NCBI RefSeq assembly: GCF_016294135.1 | Contig: NZ_JAEDCO010000042.1 | Location: 1 to 12,601 of the forward strand | DNA from: Methanobrevibacter ruminantium | GTDB lineage: Archaea; Methanobacteriota; Methanobacteria; Methanobacteriales; Methanobacteriaceae | Direction of reading: 5' to 3' | Length of the DNA: 12,601 nucleotides | Shown here: in pieces, positions 1 through 6,197 of the stretch | Layout of the letters: each line of letters opens with the position of its first letter | Numbering within the stretch: the stretch's first letter is position 1 | Notes under the pieces: model-generated | Seen by the model: only the letters and a program-made list of their open reading frames with translations | The model's database searches: none | What the model was told of the DNA's origin: nothing | Position numbers and translations under genes: made by a program

Positions 1-3
1 TTG

Positions 4-40
<37 letters not shown>

Positions 41-116
41 CGTAATATTAATAAGGCTTGCTTATTTATTTTTTTATTTTCTTTTTTATCTATTTTTTAA
101 AGAAAACTCTGAACTA

Positions 117-554
117 TCATGAATTTAAGTCAAAGTATTCATGCCTATAGCTGGAGCTTGAGTTTTTCAAATCAACATCCCCTTCCCATCTGGAGGGTTT
201 GTAATTGTATTTTCCCTCAAACATCACTGAAACGTGATAGTTCCTTTTTTCAAGGGACATTACTCTTGCCTGACCCTTTGCATTTGTTGTCATGCTATAG
301 GATTTTGTCCTGTTTTCATCATCGGTTATATTGATGGAAAGTGGCATATCATTTAGTGGAACATACCTGAAACTCTCTGGAGTCAACTTAGAGTTATCTT
401 TATGAAGCAGATAGACAGTCATATATTCCCCATTGGAACTTGCGCTGTGTCCATAGCAGGTTATTTCAGTTTCCAAATTGGTTGAAGGATAAAGATATGA
501 TAGAGTCAATATGACCGCTACAATGAATAGTATTACGATGGATTTCTTTAACAT
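117..554 (-). CDS. Small secreted, membrane-anchored protein with an Ig/carboxypeptidase-regulatory-like beta-sandwich
   Basis: This 145-residue protein has unknown function. Residues 1-21 are a basic start (MLKK) followed by a hydrophobic segment, which is either a signal peptide or an uncleaved membrane anchor. The rest is polar and rich in predicted beta strands. The segment TTNAKGQA (89-96), followed by alternating strands and a YHVSVMFEGKYNY stretch (106-118), resembles the T-x-x-x-G-x-A turn of Ig-like or carboxypeptidase-regulatory-like domains. Such domains are common in methanogen adhesin-like proteins, although this one is a single short domain. I infer that the domain lies outside the membrane. 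The ATG at 552-554 has no clear ribosome-binding site upstream. The stop is TGA at 117-119. The gene stands alone, with tandem repeats upstream and the poly-T tract downstream. The reading frame is well supported; the fold is inferred. Confidence 0.75.
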   Translation of the reverse strand: MLKKSIVILFIVAVILTLSYLYPSTNLETEITCYGHSASSNGEYMTVYLLHKDNSKLTPESFRYVPLNDMPLSINITDDENRTKSYSMTTNAKGQARVMSLEKRNYHVSVMFEGKYNYKPSRWEGDVDLKNSSSSYRHEYFDLNS

Positions 555-606
555 ATTTAACAGCTTTTGATTTTTTATTCCCTAAATGGGTGTTGTAGTA
601 TGTTAT

Positions 607-750
607 TTCACTTGTTTTATTCCATATAATCGTGTGATAGCATGTAATTTCACTTAATGTATTTCTCTTAAATTATGTTATAGCATATCTTTTCACTTAA
701 TGTATTTCTCTTAAATTATGTGATAGTATATCATTTCAATTAATGCAATT
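607..750. repeat. Tandem repeat, period about 43 bp, roughly 3.3 copies
   Basis: Copies begin with TTCACTT/TTCAATT at 607, 649, 692 and 735. The 649 and 692 copies are nearly identical (CACTTAATGTATTTCTCTTA, then AATTATGT, then ATAG-ATAT-TTTC). The 607 copy is diverged and the 735 copy is partial. The 692 copy contains the last codons and stop of the membrane-protein gene ending at 711, so the array looks like duplication of that gene's 3' end and flank. Confidence 0.8.
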
Positions 751-1007
751 ATGAAACACAGGATTATTGAAATTATTATGATATATGGAGCATGCTTTCG
801 GTATATTGGAGGTTCCCTCTTGAACATCAGCAATATGATTCCATAGACCAATCCCCCTACTGGGAGCATTATTGATAATATGTATCCTATTGCAACTATG
901 ATCTTATTCGTCAAAGTCAGTTCCTCTTCCTCAAGGGTTGCTGCTCCAACAGCATCCTTTTTCTCTTTCTCTTTGATAAGTTCTGTGGCATAATCGTCTT
1001 CTCTCAT
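711..1007 (-). CDS. Small integral membrane protein with two transmembrane helices
   Basis: This 98-residue protein belongs to no family I recognise. Residues 1-34 are highly charged and acidic (a Glu-rich stretch at 26-29) and likely cytoplasmic. Two strongly hydrophobic segments follow at about 35-62 and 74-96, joined by a short basic loop (FKREPPIYRKH), which suggests a helical hairpin. A weak GTGA ribosome-binding site precedes the ATG at 1005-1007 (GATGTGAGATAAATG), which supports that start. The last seven codons and the TAA lie inside a 43-bp tandem repeat, so repeat copy-number change could alter the C-terminal YYHII tail. The spacer upstream is about 450 bp, so the gene is probably transcribed on its own. 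It could be a membrane anchor or a small stress protein; nothing in the sequence decides this. Confidence 0.75.
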   Translation of the reverse strand: MREDDYATELIKEKEKKDAVGAATLEEEELTLTNKIIVAIGYILSIMLPVGGLVYGIILLMFKREPPIYRKHAPYIIIISIILCFIIALIEMIYYHII

Positions 1008-1460
1008 TTATCTCACATCAAATCTTTGTTAATGAATAATTCTTTCTAGGGGGTGGTAGAATATAATTTCTTCAAGTCTTATAAATATGAGTTTTGAACA
1101 ATATTTAAAATCCTTATGATTTTTAGTTGATTTTTGAACAGAAATAGAAATTATGATTAGTTTTATAGATATTACGATTCATTAAAAATAGAATGGTCTC
1201 ATTATATGAAATCAGCTGAAAATTATTTAGACTTTTCATGATTTCATAAAACAAAGTTTAATCTGCAATGATGCTTGTTAGAACAATATATGGTCCATTA
1301 ATATATAGGTGAATATCTGATCCCTTTTAGAATATTCTCCATTGTCTTTGATGATTCGATTCCTTAATTTTCTTTTAGGGATTTATTCATGGTCTTTGAT
1401 GATTTGATTCCTTAATTTTCTTTTAGGGATTTTATTCATGGTCTTTGATGACTTGAATCC
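1008..1460. other. Noncoding spacer of about 450 bp with hairpin and tandem repeat
   Basis: I see no convincing gene here on either strand. The spacer is AT-rich. It holds the presumed promoter of the membrane-protein gene near its left end (TATA-like sequence around 1060-1090, weakly supported), a long inverted repeat at 1205-1248 and a 48/49-bp tandem repeat from 1344 into the next gene. Confidence 0.6.
1205..1248. repeat. Long inverted repeat / hairpin, 10 + 6 bp stem
   Basis: TATGAAATCA (1205-1214) pairs perfectly with TGATTTCATA (1239-1248). Inside it, TGAAAA (1217-1222) pairs perfectly with TTTTCA (1233-1238). This gives a 16-bp stem with a two-base GC bulge on one side and a 10-nt loop. 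No T-run follows directly on either strand, so it is not a standard terminator. It could be part of a structured RNA, or an operator or attachment site. Confidence 0.6.
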
Positions 1461-1465
1461 TTAAT
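1344..1465. repeat. Tandem repeat, period 48/49 bp, about 2.5 copies
   Basis: Copies start with GTCTTTGATGA at 1344, 1392 and 1441. Each carries a diverged GATT-C/T-GATTCCTTAAT segment followed, in the first two copies, by TTTCTTTTAGGGATTTATTCATG. The third copy is partial and runs into the stop codon of the zinc-knuckle gene (TAA at 1461-1463). The array therefore duplicates that gene's immediate 3' flank. Confidence 0.85.
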
Positions 1466-2108
1466 CAATGTAAATTACCTTGTCTATAAATAGTTTGTTG
1501 CCGCATAGTGGGCATATCTCATCCTCATCGATAAAGCTAATTCCCTTTAGGCAATTTGGGCATGAATTCAATCTTGTTTTGCGCTCATTGAAGTTTATGT
1601 AGAAATCTTCATCTTTGATGCTTATCACACATTCCGTTTTCTTGAAGGTGTTGATTAGGTGTTTCAGGTATTCAAGCATGATATGGTTCTTGTCTTCCAA
1701 AAGCTCATAGTCAGTAGTGAAATTATTGATCAGGTCCTTGAAATACCTTTCGTTTTCCAATAGAAAATAGTATATTTCCAAAACTGATCTCCTTTTTTTG
1801 ATAATCTCATGCAGCTTCAATGATCTGCCGTATTTCTCTTCTATGAATTTGCGCTTATCAATCAAGCTGCTTTTCAGTATCTTTATTGCATCTTGGCAGT
1901 TGTATAGACAGTTCTTCATGTCAATTTCAAAAACCTGGATGTTCCTATTGCAGTTTGTGCAGAATGTCTCCTTGATGATTCCCGTAAGGGCTGAGGATTT
2001 GCTTTCTTCCATTGCTAAAGTGGCACTGCTTGCCACTTTAACTTCATTTTTCGAGTTCAGATAAAAAACAGATTCAAGCTTATCAGTTTGGAATTGCACT
2101 TTTCGCAT
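1461..2108 (-). CDS. Zinc-knuckle protein of unknown function
   Basis: This 215-residue soluble protein is not one I recognise. It has three CxxC pairs: C50/C53 (FCTNCN), C183/C186 (SCPNCLKG) and C199/C202 (ICPLCGN). The last two pairs are spaced like one complete C-terminal zinc ribbon. The first pair would need a partner, for example C67 and C71 (NCLYNC), to make a second site. The middle (about 70-160) is charged and helical, with no membrane segment. Zinc ribbons flanking a helical core suggest nucleic-acid or protein binding, but no catalytic motif is visible. The ATG at 2106-2108 has no clear ribosome-binding site. The gene is monocistronic, with AT-rich spacers on both sides and tandem repeats touching its stop codon. 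The reading frame is secure; the function is unknown. Confidence 0.8.
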   Translation of the reverse strand: MRKVQFQTDKLESVFYLNSKNEVKVASSATLAMEESKSSALTGIIKETFCTNCNRNIQVFEIDMKNCLYNCQDAIKILKSSLIDKRKFIEEKYGRSLKLHEIIKKRRSVLEIYYFLLENERYFKDLINNFTTDYELLEDKNHIMLEYLKHLINTFKKTECVISIKDEDFYINFNERKTRLNSCPNCLKGISFIDEDEICPLCGNKLFIDKVIYID

Positions 2109-2401
2109 CTATATATGATATGGTGTGTCATTTGCATCACAAACCCTATTTTAAGTTTTGCTTTTAGCCATGTCATGTTTTCCTATCCCTTTTTAAATAT
2201 TTAAAACTGATTTTTGAATCATTTTTAATATTTTTTATTTTTCTTGATTAAAAATTAAACAAAAATAAGAAAATATGGTGTTTTTTTTTTAAGTTTATTA
2301 AGTCTATAAAATAAAAATTCACTGAGCCATTTAATTGATGAATGTTTTTTAAAATTCCTGATTATTTTTAGACAAAATTAGACTTTTTTAATGGGGTGCT
2401 T

Positions 2402-2590
2402 TTAATGAATTTTTTTATTGTAAAAAGTTTGTTGTTTAAAGTTTTTTGGTTTTTTTATCTTAGCATCTAATGGAATATCTTTTGCTCCATCCTCTCTAGT
2501 GTATGCCACCTTAGGCATACTTTTGTTTTGTATCTTTTTTGCATTATGTAATGTGTTTTTGATACTTTTTGTTTTGTATCTTTTTTGCAT
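2402..2590 (-). CDS. Doubtful small basic ORF, possibly a gene remnant
   Basis: The open frame encodes 62 residues, but its first 24 come from the 46-bp tandem repeat read in two frames and are unlikely to be a conserved protein. From an internal ATG (2516-2518), a 38-residue Lys-rich peptide follows (MPKVAYTREDGAKDIPLDA and on). This part is less AT-rich than its surroundings and reads like protein. No ribosome-binding site is visible before either ATG. It may be a tiny protein, the C-terminal remnant of a decayed gene, or chance. I recognise no homologue. Confidence 0.2.
   Translation of the reverse strand: MQKRYKTKSIKNTLHNAKKIQNKSMPKVAYTREDGAKDIPLDAKIKKPKNFKQQTFYNKKIH
2501..2530 (+). terminator. 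Terminator-like hairpin with T-rich tail, or inverted repeat
   Basis: GTATGCC (2501-2507) and GGCATAC (2514-2520) form a perfect 7-bp stem with a 6-nt loop, followed by TTTTGTTTTG on the plus strand. It has the form of an intrinsic terminator, but no plus-strand gene precedes it. It may be incidental, or the edge of a lost element. Confidence 0.3.
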
Positions 2591-2615
2591 TATGTAATGT
2601 GTTTTTGATACTTTT
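2517..2615. repeat. Tandem repeat, period 46 bp, two copies
   Basis: The unit ATACTTTT(T)GTTTTGTATC...GCATTATGTAATGTGTTTTTG occurs twice, starting at about 2517 and 2562, and the start of a third (GATACTTTTAAT) follows. The two copies are essentially identical apart from one extra T, which implies recent duplication. Confidence 0.85.
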
Positions 2616-2623
2616 AATATCTA

Positions 2624-2690
2624 TAAAAAAGAAGTGTTTACATTATTTGAAAAAATAATCTTATTCTTAGGTAAACAAATAAAAAAGAGT
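2624..2690 (-). terminator. Probable T-rich termination region after the double-GGCT gene
   Basis: Read on the minus strand after the stop at 2714, the sequence has a T6 run at 2681-2686 and another T-run near 2624-2630. Between them are nested inverted repeats: TGTTTAC (2635-2641) with GTAAACA (2671-2677), and ATTATTT (2642-2648) with AAATAAT (2653-2659). Archaeal termination relies mainly on oligo-U, so the T-runs are the likelier signal. Confidence 0.4.
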
Positions 2691-2713
2691 AAATAGTTGT
2701 TAAAGGAATAGAT

Positions 2714-4117
2714 TTATCCCCTAATGCAACTATCAAGGTAGTTTTCAATGTCTTCCTCAGACATTTCGCTCCAGTTTTCCCTGATTCCCCTTTTAAGAGT
2801 GTTCAAGTATTCCTCGCAAGGTTCGTTGTATGGGCGTAATTCGTCATTGCTTATTGTAAGCATTTCAAATCCGTCCATTTCTCCAAGTGATATGATATCC
2901 TCATACCAATTGCCGTATCCTGGGCTGCGACCGCCATTCTCTTCAGCAGCTACATGCTCGAATTGCTCTCTGGTGATGAGATATGCAACTCCTAAAGCAT
3001 GGCCATCTTTGGTTGTATCCAAAAAGGACACTCCACATCCCTCCCATGAAGTGGAATAATTTCCAAAGTACATGTCGTATGGGATGTCAATGGCTCTTTT
3101 TTCAAGAGGTCTTGTAGGATCTTCGCAAGGGTCTCTATATGAGGAACTGCCTTCAAAGCATCCTCCTTCGATGTAGCAAAGGAATCTTTCTTCTAGCATG
3201 TTGCTTCCATAGGATACATACCAGATGTATTCCTTCCATGAATCTATTTTTTCAAGTCCTTCAGTGTCTTGAGCATATTCATAGATGTAAGCCAATTCCT
3301 TGCTAGTAGTTTCCCTGCATTTGCGGATGTAAAGGCTTCCTTCCCCTTCAAGCATGTCTATTGAAGTCATGTCATTTTCATGAACTTCGTAAAGTTCCCC
3401 AATGATTCTTGCATTTCCAGGTATGATTGCAGGATACCATCCTCCCACATCATACATGTCATATCCTTCAATGGCAGCTTTGCCTAAGCAGGTGCTGTTT
3501 TCAAGGAAATGGTGATTGGATTCTCCAGTCATGAGTGTTCCGTAAACAAACACTTTCCTTGCATTGAAGTATTTGTTTATTTCAAGGATTTTGTCCTTGT
3601 AGTCTTCTCCCCATGGTCCTTTGAAATCCTCTTCTCTTTCAAGAGCTTCAAATTCCTTGATGATATTGAGTATCATTTCAGTGAATTTGGAGTTGAGTTC
3701 AGGATAAAGATCAATGAATTCTCGAAGCCCACCTCTCTTGAAGATGTTTAAAGCTTCCATTTGGCCTTCAAGTCCATATAATCCATGTCCTCTCAAGTGT
3801 CTCATAGTGCAGCATTCCAATCCTCGGATTAGAGGAGTTTCAATCTTTTGTCTTAATTGAGAATCTCCTGTTAAGTATGATTTCATAAGAATGGATGAGC
3901 AGATGTATGTTGGTTCATGGCAGAAGTCAACCCTTGCATCTGAAGGGATTCTGTAAGTGGAGAATAGCTTGAAGCTACCGTCCTTGTCCTGAAAATCTAA
4001 TATGGTGTTTAGATTTTCGAAATCTCCTTCTTCAAGGATGTTTCTGAGGGTTGATTTCATTTCGTAAAGTTTTTCAATGTTTGGTTCGTTTAATCTAGTT
4101 AATTTTAAAGTGGTCAT
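2714..4117 (-). CDS. Helical N-terminal domain fused to two gamma-glutamylcyclotransferase-like (AIG2-fold) domains
   Basis: This 467-residue cytoplasmic protein has three parts. Residues 1-180 are helical and unassigned, with a QDKDGSF segment (43-49) and a FCHEPTYICSS segment (65-75) faintly like alpha/alpha-toroid proteins. Residues 187-290 are an AIG2-type GGCT domain: VFVYGTLMTGESNHHFL (189-205), GELYEV (240-245) and IDMLEGEGSLYIRK (253-266), which includes the acidic residue of the usual LDxxEGxxYxR motif. Residues 297-465 are a second GGCT-like domain with YVSYGSNM (300-307), the substrate-loop signature, and a late EENGG (392-396). The family cyclises gamma-glutamyl or related amines, but substrate cannot be predicted. 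A strong ribosome-binding site, GGAGATGAT (4121-4129), sits 3 nt before the ATG. The gene is divergent from another GGCT-fold gene. Its base composition is clearly higher in GC than the operon to the right. The fold is fairly sure; the activity is inferred. Confidence 0.85.
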   Translation of the reverse strand: MTTLKLTRLNEPNIEKLYEMKSTLRNILEEGDFENLNTILDFQDKDGSFKLFSTYRIPSDARVDFCHEPTYICSSILMKSYLTGDSQLRQKIETPLIRGLECCTMRHLRGHGLYGLEGQMEALNIFKRGGLREFIDLYPELNSKFTEMILNIIKEFEALEREEDFKGPWGEDYKDKILEINKYFNARKVFVYGTLMTGESNHHFLENSTCLGKAAIEGYDMYDVGGWYPAIIPGNARIIGELYEVHENDMTSIDMLEGEGSLYIRKCRETTSKELAYIYEYAQDTEGLEKIDSWKEYIWYVSYGSNMLEERFLCYIEGGCFEGSSSYRDPCEDPTRPLEKRAIDIPYDMYFGNYSTSWEGCGVSFLDTTKDGHALGVAYLITREQFEHVAAEENGGRSPGYGNWYEDIISLGEMDGFEMLTISNDELRPYNEPCEEYLNTLKRGIRENWSEMSEEDIENYLDSCIRG

Positions 4118-4120
4118 GTT

Positions 4121-4129
4121 ATCATCTCC
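4121..4129 (-). promoter_or_regulatory. Ribosome-binding site GGAGATGAT
   Basis: It matches the archaeal consensus GGAGGTGAT with one mismatch and ends 3 nt before the ATG at 4115-4117, which fixes the start of the double-GGCT gene. Confidence 0.85.
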
Positions 4130-4245
4130 GTGTTGTTTTTAAAAGAAGCTTTGGTGTAATTTTTTAAAGCTTGTTATTAGGATTTGATGTTATCCTTATA
4201 ACATTATATTTAAGTTTTTAATAGTATATATACTTTTTGGTTTTT

Positions 4246-4257
4246 CATATAAAAAAA
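4246..4257 (+). promoter_or_regulatory. TATA-like box for the GGCT-HEPN gene
   Basis: CATATAAAAAAA lies about 45-55 bp before the ATG at 4301. That would place transcription start near 4275 with a short leader, as expected for an archaeal promoter. The assignment is by position and sequence only, in a very AT-rich background. Confidence 0.4.
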
Positions 4258-4291
4258 CTATTTAAATTAAGAAAATTAATAAGAAATTAAT

Positions 4292-4297
4292 GGTGAT
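4292..4297 (+). promoter_or_regulatory. Ribosome-binding site GGTGAT
   Basis: GGTGAT is the core archaeal Shine-Dalgarno sequence and lies 3 nt before the ATG at 4301, the same spacing as for the divergent neighbour. It supports the chosen start. Confidence 0.85.
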
Positions 4298-4300
4298 AAG

Positions 4301-5158
4301 ATGGGGGATAATGATAATTACAAAAAATTAAGGAAACCATATGACATTAGTTTGCCTTTTTTTGCATATGGTGTGCTTAAGCCTGGAGAGATAGCATATT
4401 CAAGGATAAAAGACCTTATTTATGAAAAGAATGAAGCATGTGTAAATTATTCCATGAAGCATAGGGATGGAGTTCCTATATTGTTCTCTAAAGAGATGGA
4501 TTTCGAAGAAACCTGTGGTTATATATTCCATTTCAGTGATGGTGATGAAGCTTATAAAACTATTATTGATGCCATATCCGGCAATTTATACAAATGGGGC
4601 ACAATTGATATAGGGACAGAAAAAGTAAATGTCCTATTTGGAAGAAAACAGTCAAATGGAAGCAATGATATTGAAGATCCAGTTGATAGAAAGTGTTACT
4701 GCGGAAAAAATGACCCTCTATTTAAGGAAGGAATCCAATTAGTTAAGGAAAATTTAGGATCAGGAATATTTCGTAAGGAAAAGGGATTTTTCAATCTGCA
4801 GATGAATTACATGTTGCTATGGTCTGCAATAGATAGGTACTGTAAGTTAAGGTATTATAGAAAAAAGGAGCATGAAAGTCGTGAAGAGTTATCTAAAGAG
4901 AAAGTCTTTAGGAAAGCATTGAATATATATGCTGGTGGAAAGCATTATAGGCCTATATATAATACTGATAATTTATTTAAAAACGTATTTGATTTGAGTA
5001 ATCCAAAGTATTGCCTTAATTATTATTATACTCTTAGATGCAATATTGTGCATAGAGGAAAATCAAGCCATAGTGATATTGATTTGCTTATGGAAGCAAC
5101 AGAAGATCTTTTAAATATATTTGAATATATGCTTGATGATGCTTTTGGTGAAGAATAA
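4301..5158 (+). CDS. GGCT-like domain fused to a C-terminal HEPN-like domain
   Basis: This protein has 285 residues. Residues 18-115 resemble a GGCT/AIG2 domain, beginning with the loop FAYGVLKPGE (21-30). The later motif, usually LDxxEGxxYxR, reads IIDAISGNLYKW (88-99), so the catalytic Glu position appears to be Ser93. The domain may bind a ligand without catalysis. A CYCGKNDPLF segment (132-141) forms the linker. Residues 160-280 are helical and resemble HEPN domains of the Apea/Abi type: a first helix with WSAIDRYCKLRYY (174-186) and then LRCNIVHRG (245-253), which contains R246-x4-H251. That R-x4-6-H motif is the RNase active site in catalytic HEPN proteins. HEPN RNases act in toxin-antitoxin and abortive-infection systems, so this could be a defence effector or sensor. 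It is convergent with the helicase operon and so transcribed separately. Domain calls come from motif reading only. Confidence 0.8.
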   Translation: MGDNDNYKKLRKPYDISLPFFAYGVLKPGEIAYSRIKDLIYEKNEACVNYSMKHRDGVPILFSKEMDFEETCGYIFHFSDGDEAYKTIIDAISGNLYKWGTIDIGTEKVNVLFGRKQSNGSNDIEDPVDRKCYCGKNDPLFKEGIQLVKENLGSGIFRKEKGFFNLQMNYMLLWSAIDRYCKLRYYRKKEHESREELSKEKVFRKALNIYAGGKHYRPIYNTDNLFKNVFDLSNPKYCLNYYYTLRCNIVHRGKSSHSDIDLLMEATEDLLNIFEYMLDDAFGEE

Positions 5159-5160
5159 TT

Positions 5161-5196
5161 AAAAAAAGAAAAATGATGAAAATTCATCATTTTTTA
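5161..5196. terminator. Bidirectional terminator between convergent genes
   Basis: AAAAATGATGAA (5169-5180) pairs perfectly with TTCATCATTTTT (5183-5194), a 12-bp stem with a two-base centre. It ends in a T6 run on the plus strand (5190-5195) and in a T-rich tract on the minus strand (complement of 5161-5173). It fills the 41-bp gap between the HEPN gene stop and the DprA-like gene stop and can serve both. Confidence 0.75.
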
Positions 5197-5199
5197 CAT

Positions 5200-6195
5200 T
5201 TAAAATAAAGTTGTTTGCTTTGATTTTTTCTTAGATTTAACTTTAGAACTTTTTTTAATGACTGGATTGGAATCTAAAATAGTTAACTCTTCACAGAACT
5301 CTCCAATATCACTTACTCTTGTTCCATTCCCATCATTTAATATTTTAACATTACCACTATAATCACCAATAGGATTATCTTGTATGTAATTCTCTTTTGA
5401 TAATTCATTTGGCAGATATATGTATAAATCTCTATGATAATCGCTATCACTATTTTTGTAGTCTATAGTGGCATTTACGGTATGCATTGTTCCGCTTTTT
5501 TCTCCACATTGAATAACAACATTGATGTCTGATAATGCTGCTACAATTTTGTCTCTTTCTATAAAAGTGCCTGATTTGGCTTTTGTATTTGGACTATACT
5601 CAGAAACCAGACAACCACCATTTTCAATGATTTTTTCAGCTAACCCATTATGTGAAGCGGGTGTAATCTTATTTAAACCGCTTGGCAAAATGGCAACTGT
5701 AACCTTATTTTCCATAACAGTTGTTTCATGAGCTATCTTGTCACAGCCTAATGCAAGTCCGCTTACGATTGCTCTTTCTGAGTTGTCTAAAACAGCCTTA
5801 ACCATTTCCTTTTCAAATATTTGGCTGATTTCGGAAGGTTTTCTTGTTCCAATAACCGCCATATTAGGTTTGGATAATGCTTCCACATTTCCCTTCACAT
5901 ATAAAAATATAGGTCTCTTATTGCCCATATCATTTAATTTATCTGGATATTCATCATCGAATAGGGTTATCACAGTTATTTCCGGATCGTTTATCACTTC
6001 TTCATATATATGTTCTGTCTTTGCAATTGCATCCACTATTTTTTCTTTGGAGTATTTGGAAATGATTACCTTGTTGGAGATTAAATCAGTGTAATTTTCT
6101 GAATTTTTTACTAAATCTAAAAATTTTTTATTAATATTTACTTTTCCAAGACTTTTTATATTGCTTAAGAAAAGAAGTTCCTTAAATTTTTCCAT
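5200..6195 (-). CDS. DprA/Smf-like Rossmann (LOG-fold) protein with basic tail, third gene of the operon
   Basis: This 331-residue protein is DprA-like. After a helical N-terminal domain (1-95) comes the Rossmann core: MAVIGTRKPS (112-121), VSGLALGCDKIAHE (144-157), AILPSGL (168-174), LVSEYSP (196-202), FIERDKIVAALS (211-222) and SGTMHTVNATI (234-244). Classical DprA has F-x-x-RNRIIAGLS and EA before SG; here they read RDKI and QC, so DNA binding may differ. DprA binds ssDNA and loads recombinase in bacterial transformation, but this divergent form in an apparent archaeon with a helicase partner suggests another role. The Lys-rich tail (about 313-327) ends in QTTLF, like a sliding-clamp-binding peptide. 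The start is the ATG at 6193-6195, with GAGGTG just upstream, 2 nt after the preceding stop. A GTG at 6202-6204 lies inside that ribosome-binding site and is rejected. The fold is confident; the role is inferred. Confidence 0.88.
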   Translation of the reverse strand: MEKFKELLFLSNIKSLGKVNINKKFLDLVKNSENYTDLISNKVIISKYSKEKIVDAIAKTEHIYEEVINDPEITVITLFDDEYPDKLNDMGNKRPIFLYVKGNVEALSKPNMAVIGTRKPSEISQIFEKEMVKAVLDNSERAIVSGLALGCDKIAHETTVMENKVTVAILPSGLNKITPASHNGLAEKIIENGGCLVSEYSPNTKAKSGTFIERDKIVAALSDINVVIQCGEKSGTMHTVNATIDYKNSDSDYHRDLYIYLPNELSKENYIQDNPIGDYSGNVKILNDGNGTRVSDIGEFCEELTILDSNPVIKKSSKVKSKKKSKQTTLF

Positions 6196-6197
6196 AT

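Larger units (their letters stand above)
2109..2713. other. AT-rich spacer of about 600 bp with repeat, hairpins and a doubtful small ORF
   Basis: No well-supported gene lies here. The left half (2109-2400) is extremely AT-rich, with runs such as ten T at 2281-2290. It should contain the promoter of the zinc-knuckle gene; a TATA-like stretch lies near 2190-2202. The right half has a doubtful minus-strand ORF, a 46-bp tandem repeat and the T-rich termination region of the gene ending at 2714. Confidence 0.6.
4118..4300. promoter_or_regulatory. Divergent promoter region shared by the two GGCT-fold genes
   Basis: This 183-bp region separates two divergent genes. It contains a perfect 12-bp palindrome AGTATATATACT (4223-4234), which could act as a TATA element for either direction or as an operator. 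It also holds GTTAT/ATAAC (4189-4202) and the inverted repeat AAGCTTT (4146-4152) / AAAGCTT (4166-4172), which would fall in the leader of the minus-strand gene. The concentration of symmetric sites suggests regulated expression, but no regulator is visible in the window. Confidence 0.45.

Noticed and set aside
119..334. Plus-strand ORF of 71 codons opposite the secreted-protein gene
   Set aside because: It is antisense to a gene with a clear signal segment, has no ribosome-binding site and has a non-protein-like composition.
1798..2064. Plus-strand ORF of 88 codons
   Set aside because: It is an antisense shadow of the zinc-knuckle gene, whose CxxC pairs show the coding strand.
607..2615. 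CRISPR array
   Set aside because: The repeats are contiguous tandem units without unique spacers, with at most three or four copies.
2748..3751. Plus-strand ORFs at 2748-3059 and 3509-3751
   Set aside because: Both are antisense to the double-GGCT gene, which has domain motifs and a strong ribosome-binding site.
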